The notes beneath the pieces are model-generated. The model made no database searches. It saw nothing but the letters and a program-made list of their open reading frames with translations, and was not told the origin of the DNA. From the NCBI GenBank assembly GCA_900552395.1, contig URZJ01000074.1, positions 1 through 8,059 of the forward strand: a DNA stretch of 8,059 nucleotides, in the 5' to 3' direction. This document shows, in pieces, positions 5,764 to 8,059 of the stretch (position 1 is its first letter; every line of letters begins with the position of its first letter). The DNA is from an uncultured Collinsella sp. GTDB lineage: Bacteria; Actinomycetota; Coriobacteriia; Coriobacteriales; Coriobacteriaceae. Both the position numbers and the translations under genes were made by a program.

Positions 5764-8000
5764 CACTTGTCGGCGTCCTTTGCGGAAGGCTCGACGTCAG
5801 TGGCGTCAGATGCCGAAACGTCGGTCTCATCTCCCTCAACGGTCGTGGCGACATCGCCCTCGGCGGCCTCTCCGCGCAAGCGAGCCAGCAGATAGCGCGA
5901 CAGGCTGTTGCCCTCGGCACGGCGCTCGGCGCGGGCGCGATCGCGCTCGGCCTGTTCCAGCTCGTGCGCCAACGAGGCCAAGCGCTGCTGCATCTCCGCG
6001 CGGGCGGCCTCGAGCTCGCGCTCGTGCGCGGCCTTGGCGGCGGCGAGTTCCTGCTCAATACGCTCCCCTGCCTCGAGCTCAGCTGCAGCGATACGCGCGT
6101 CGGCGTCGGCACGAGCCTCCTCGGCGGCACGCGCGGCGGCATCGCGCTCGGCAGCGGCAGCGGCGACCTTCTCGCTGGCATCCACCGTAGCCTGCTCAAC
6201 GGCAGAATCGGCGGCAGCACGGGCGGCGTCGATCGCAGCATCGGCGGCCTGCTGGGCGGCAGCAACCTTCTCCTCGGCCGCGGCAACGGTGTCGGCGAGC
6301 TTCTGCTCCGCCTCGGCCGCGGCGACGTCGGCAGTCTCCTGCGCGGCACGGGCATCGCGCTCGGCCGCCAGCCGCACTTCCTCAATCTGCAACTTGGCGG
6401 CATCCAGCTTGGCATGCACCTCGGCGAGCTCCTTGGCAGACGCCTCGCGCACGCCGGCAAGCTCGGCTGCGGCGGCGTCCTTGGCGGCCTGCAGCTCGGC
6501 AGCGTCGGCAGCCGTCTTGGCAGCCAAGGCTGCGGCAGACTCACTCTTGACCCGCGCGACTTGCTCGGCAGCAGTCTGCTCGGCAGCCGCGACCCTAGCA
6601 TCTGCGTCGGCGCGGGCGACTGAGACCTCGGCATCGGCCTCGGCGCGCATCCGCTCAAGCTGAGCCGCCGCGGTCTCACGTGCTTCTGCAGCGGCATCCT
6701 CGGCAGCCTTTTTACCGGCCTCGACATCCTCCAGCGAGGCGCGCAGTTCCTCGACATCGGCCTCGGCAATCTGTGCGCGCTGCGTCAACGCCAGCTCGCG
6801 TGTCTTGGCCTCGTCCAGTTCATCTACCAGATCGTCGCGCTCATCGGTCAGCGCGTGCGCCTGCACTTTCCAGGACTTCAGCTGCCCCTGGAGCTCCTCA
6901 ATCTGCTCGCGGGCCTCGGCCAGCGCCTGCTCGGCATCGAGCTGGGCCTGCGTGACCTCCTCCACAAACACACGACGAACCTCAACATCGGGCAGGTCGG
7001 GACTATCGACCTGCACCTCCTTGATCTCTTTAATAAACTTGGGCGCCACCGGCGCGTGTTGCACGCTCTCAAGCTCCTGCAGGTTGCGCTCGTCGTCGGT
7101 CAGGCTCTTAAAGACGGTGTAGTTGTTGATGAGGTTGGTGTACATCTGCACCATGTACTCGTCGTCGAACGCCAGCGCCTGCTGCTGCACGTCGATGTTG
7201 TAACCCACCTTGTCGTAGCGCTCCATAAACTGCCACAGCTGGTAGCACTTGCGGTAGTTGGGGTCTTTCATGATGAGGTTGGTGCGCTGGATGGGGCTGC
7301 GAACCGCACTGCAGCCGTTCATGATCTGGCAGAACGACGCGCCGCGCAGCGCCATGACCAGGCGGCGCACGCGGTCGATGCGCATAAAGACGTCCATGTT
7401 GTCAGCGTCGTTCTCGGCGAAGCTCTGACGGTTTTTGACCGTCATCTCCACGCTGTACTCGATCTCTTCGTACGCGTCGTCGATCTTACTGTGCATCTTA
7501 AAGCGGTTGCGGATCTCGTTGCCCGTCGACCAAAAGATCACGTCGGTACGCTTATCCACAAACGTCAGCAAGCGCTGAATCAGATGGTAGATAAAGCGGT
7601 TCTCGTACAGGTCGTACGTCTCGACGGTATTGACGTTGAGGATGCGCGTAGGGTGAACGCCGCCGTCCTCACTCGGCGCCAAAAACTGCGTGTTCTGGCT
7701 CAGATGACGGACGCTGTCGGCGCTGATCTTTTTAGCGAGCGAGACCGGCACCACCTCTTCCTCGGTGGTGATAAAGCGGCGCGGCTTTTCGATGATGGTG
7801 TTGATGGCGTCGAGCGAGTCCTCGATCATGCTGATCCATTCCTCGTCCACCACCTTGACGAGCTCCTCGCGCTGCTGTTCGATCGTGGTGCCCGAGGCCT
7901 GCGCCATCTCAAACAGATAGCGGAAGTAGCGGCTGTCCTCCTGGATGGGCTCCATCTGCTCGGAGAAGCTGGTATAGAGGTCCTGAATGGTCTCGGACAT
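5763..8000 (-). CDS. DUF2357-like protein with long Ala/Glu-rich coiled coil
   Basis: The function is unknown. The 745-residue protein has no signal peptide or membrane helix, so it is probably cytoplasmic. Residues 1-320 form a mixed domain with features I associate with DUF2357 proteins: IEKPRRFITTEEEVVPVSLA (70-89), the segment ILNVNTVETYDLYENRFIYH (120-139) with the YENRF core, and PIQRTNLIMKDPNYRKCYQL (236-255). DUF2357 is known from McrBC-related restriction proteins, where a PD-(D/E)XK nuclease usually follows; I see no such motif here. Instead, residues from about 345 to 698 are a nearly unbroken charged, alanine-rich coiled coil (27 of residues 561-620 are Ala). An acidic, Ser/Thr-rich tail ends the protein. 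The ATG at 7998-8000 has a GGAG ribosome binding site 6 bases upstream. The stop overlaps the signal peptidase start, implying a shared transcript and a linked role. The DUF2357 assignment is from memory of the family pattern; coding status is certain. Confidence 0.85.
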   Translation of the reverse strand: MSETIQDLYTSFSEQMEPIQEDSRYFRYLFEMAQASGTTIEQQREELVKVVDEEWISMIEDSLDAINTIIEKPRRFITTEEEVVPVSLAKKISADSVRHLSQNTQFLAPSEDGGVHPTRILNVNTVETYDLYENRFIYHLIQRLLTFVDKRTDVIFWSTGNEIRNRFKMHSKIDDAYEEIEYSVEMTVKNRQSFAENDADNMDVFMRIDRVRRLVMALRGASFCQIMNGCSAVRSPIQRTNLIMKDPNYRKCYQLWQFMERYDKVGYNIDVQQQALAFDDEYMVQMYTNLINNYTVFKSLTDDERNLQELESVQHAPVAPKFIKEIKEVQVDSPDLPDVEVRRVFVEEVTQAQLDAEQALAEAREQIEELQGQLKSWKVQAHALTDERDDLVDELDEAKTRELALTQRAQIAEADVEELRASLEDVEAGKKAAEDAAAEARETAAAQLERMRAEADAEVSVARADADARVAAAEQTAAEQVARVKSESAAALAAKTAADAAELQAAKDAAAAELAGVREASAKELAEVHAKLDAAKLQIEEVRLAAERDARAAQETADVAAAEAEQKLADTVAAAEEKVAAAQQAADAAIDAARAAADSAVEQATVDASEKVAAAAAERDAAARAAEEARADADARIAAAELEAGERIEQELAAAKAAHERELEAARAEMQQRLASLAHELEQAERDRARAERRAEGNSLSRYLLARLRGEAAEGDVATTVEGDETDVSASDATDVEPSAKDADK

Positions 8001-8006
8001 GGGTTA

Positions 8007-8010
8007 CTCC
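8007..8010 (-). promoter_or_regulatory. Ribosome binding site of the DUF2357-like gene
   Basis: The minus strand reads GGAG (within TATGGAGTAACCC) 6 bases before the ATG at 7998-8000. This supports the start MSETIQDLY. The short distance to the upstream hairpin leaves 34 bases between the stem and the start codon. Confidence 0.7.
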
Positions 8011-8034
8011 ATAGATTGGATCGATCGGAAAGGG

Positions 8035-8059
8035 GCGGGGCGAAATCCCGTCGCCCCGC
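8035..8059 (-). terminator. GC-rich hairpin upstream of the DUF2357-like gene, at window edge
   Basis: Bases 8035-8043 (GCGGGGCGA) and 8051-8059 are perfect reverse complements around a 7-base loop. The stem may continue beyond the window. On the minus strand it is followed by CCCUUUCC, only weakly U-rich. It is probably the terminator of an unseen upstream gene, which would make the DUF2357-like gene the first of its operon. A leader hairpin is the alternative. Confidence 0.5.

Noticed and set aside
5908..6663. Ser/Ala-rich and Gly/Leu-rich plus-strand frames opposite the coiled-coil region
   Set aside because: They arise from the repetitive GCN/GAN codons of the Ala/Glu-rich coiled coil read backwards and show no independent features.
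8019..8026. GATCGATC palindrome near the start of the DUF2357-like gene
   Set aside because: It is an 8-base palindrome that does not extend further, compatible with chance.

Overview
This 8059-base window is GC-rich chromosomal DNA, about 60% G+C by eye, with five complete protein-coding genes. All five are on the minus strand, so they are read from high to low coordinates. They are densely packed, with small gaps (59 to 143 bases, or a 1-base overlap). No rRNA, tRNA, CRISPR array, insertion sequence or integrase is visible. The gene content suggests a high-GC Gram-positive actinobacterium, plausibly a gut coriobacterium of the Collinsella/Olsenella type. It includes a glycine/alanine-rich DUF4012 membrane protein beside glmM and an ER-type (Ser-His) signal peptidase with an acidic tail. 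The taxonomic guess is inference, not proof.

Right part, in transcription order. Bases 8059-8001 hold a GC-rich hairpin and the ribosome binding site of the first gene. Gene 1 (8000-5763) encodes a 745-residue cytoplasmic protein. Its N-terminal half resembles DUF2357 proteins, and its C-terminal half is a very long alanine/glutamate-rich coiled coil. Its TGA stop shares one base with the ATG of gene 2 (5763-5053), a SipW/Sec11-type signal peptidase I with two membrane spans and a charged, helical, acidic cytoplasmic tail. These two genes look like a translationally coupled unit and are the most unusual content of the window.

Middle part. A 125-base spacer precedes gene 3 (4927-3905), a ten-helix EamA/DMT-family transporter of unknown substrate. 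A 143-base spacer then leads to gene 4 (3761-1449), a single-pass membrane protein. It has a 190-residue low-complexity cytoplasmic region, one transmembrane helix and a large extracytoplasmic DUF4012 region.

Left part. An 83-base spacer contains a perfect 11-bp terminator-like hairpin just ahead of the ribosome binding site of gene 5 (1365-34), glmM. This is phosphoglucosamine mutase, which supplies glucosamine-1-phosphate for UDP-GlcNAc and so for peptidoglycan. A 13-bp inverted repeat overlaps its stop codon. GlmM is the only gene with a confident pathway assignment. DUF4012 next to it may serve the cell envelope, but that rests on location and topology only. The long open frames on the plus strand are antisense shadows of these genes.
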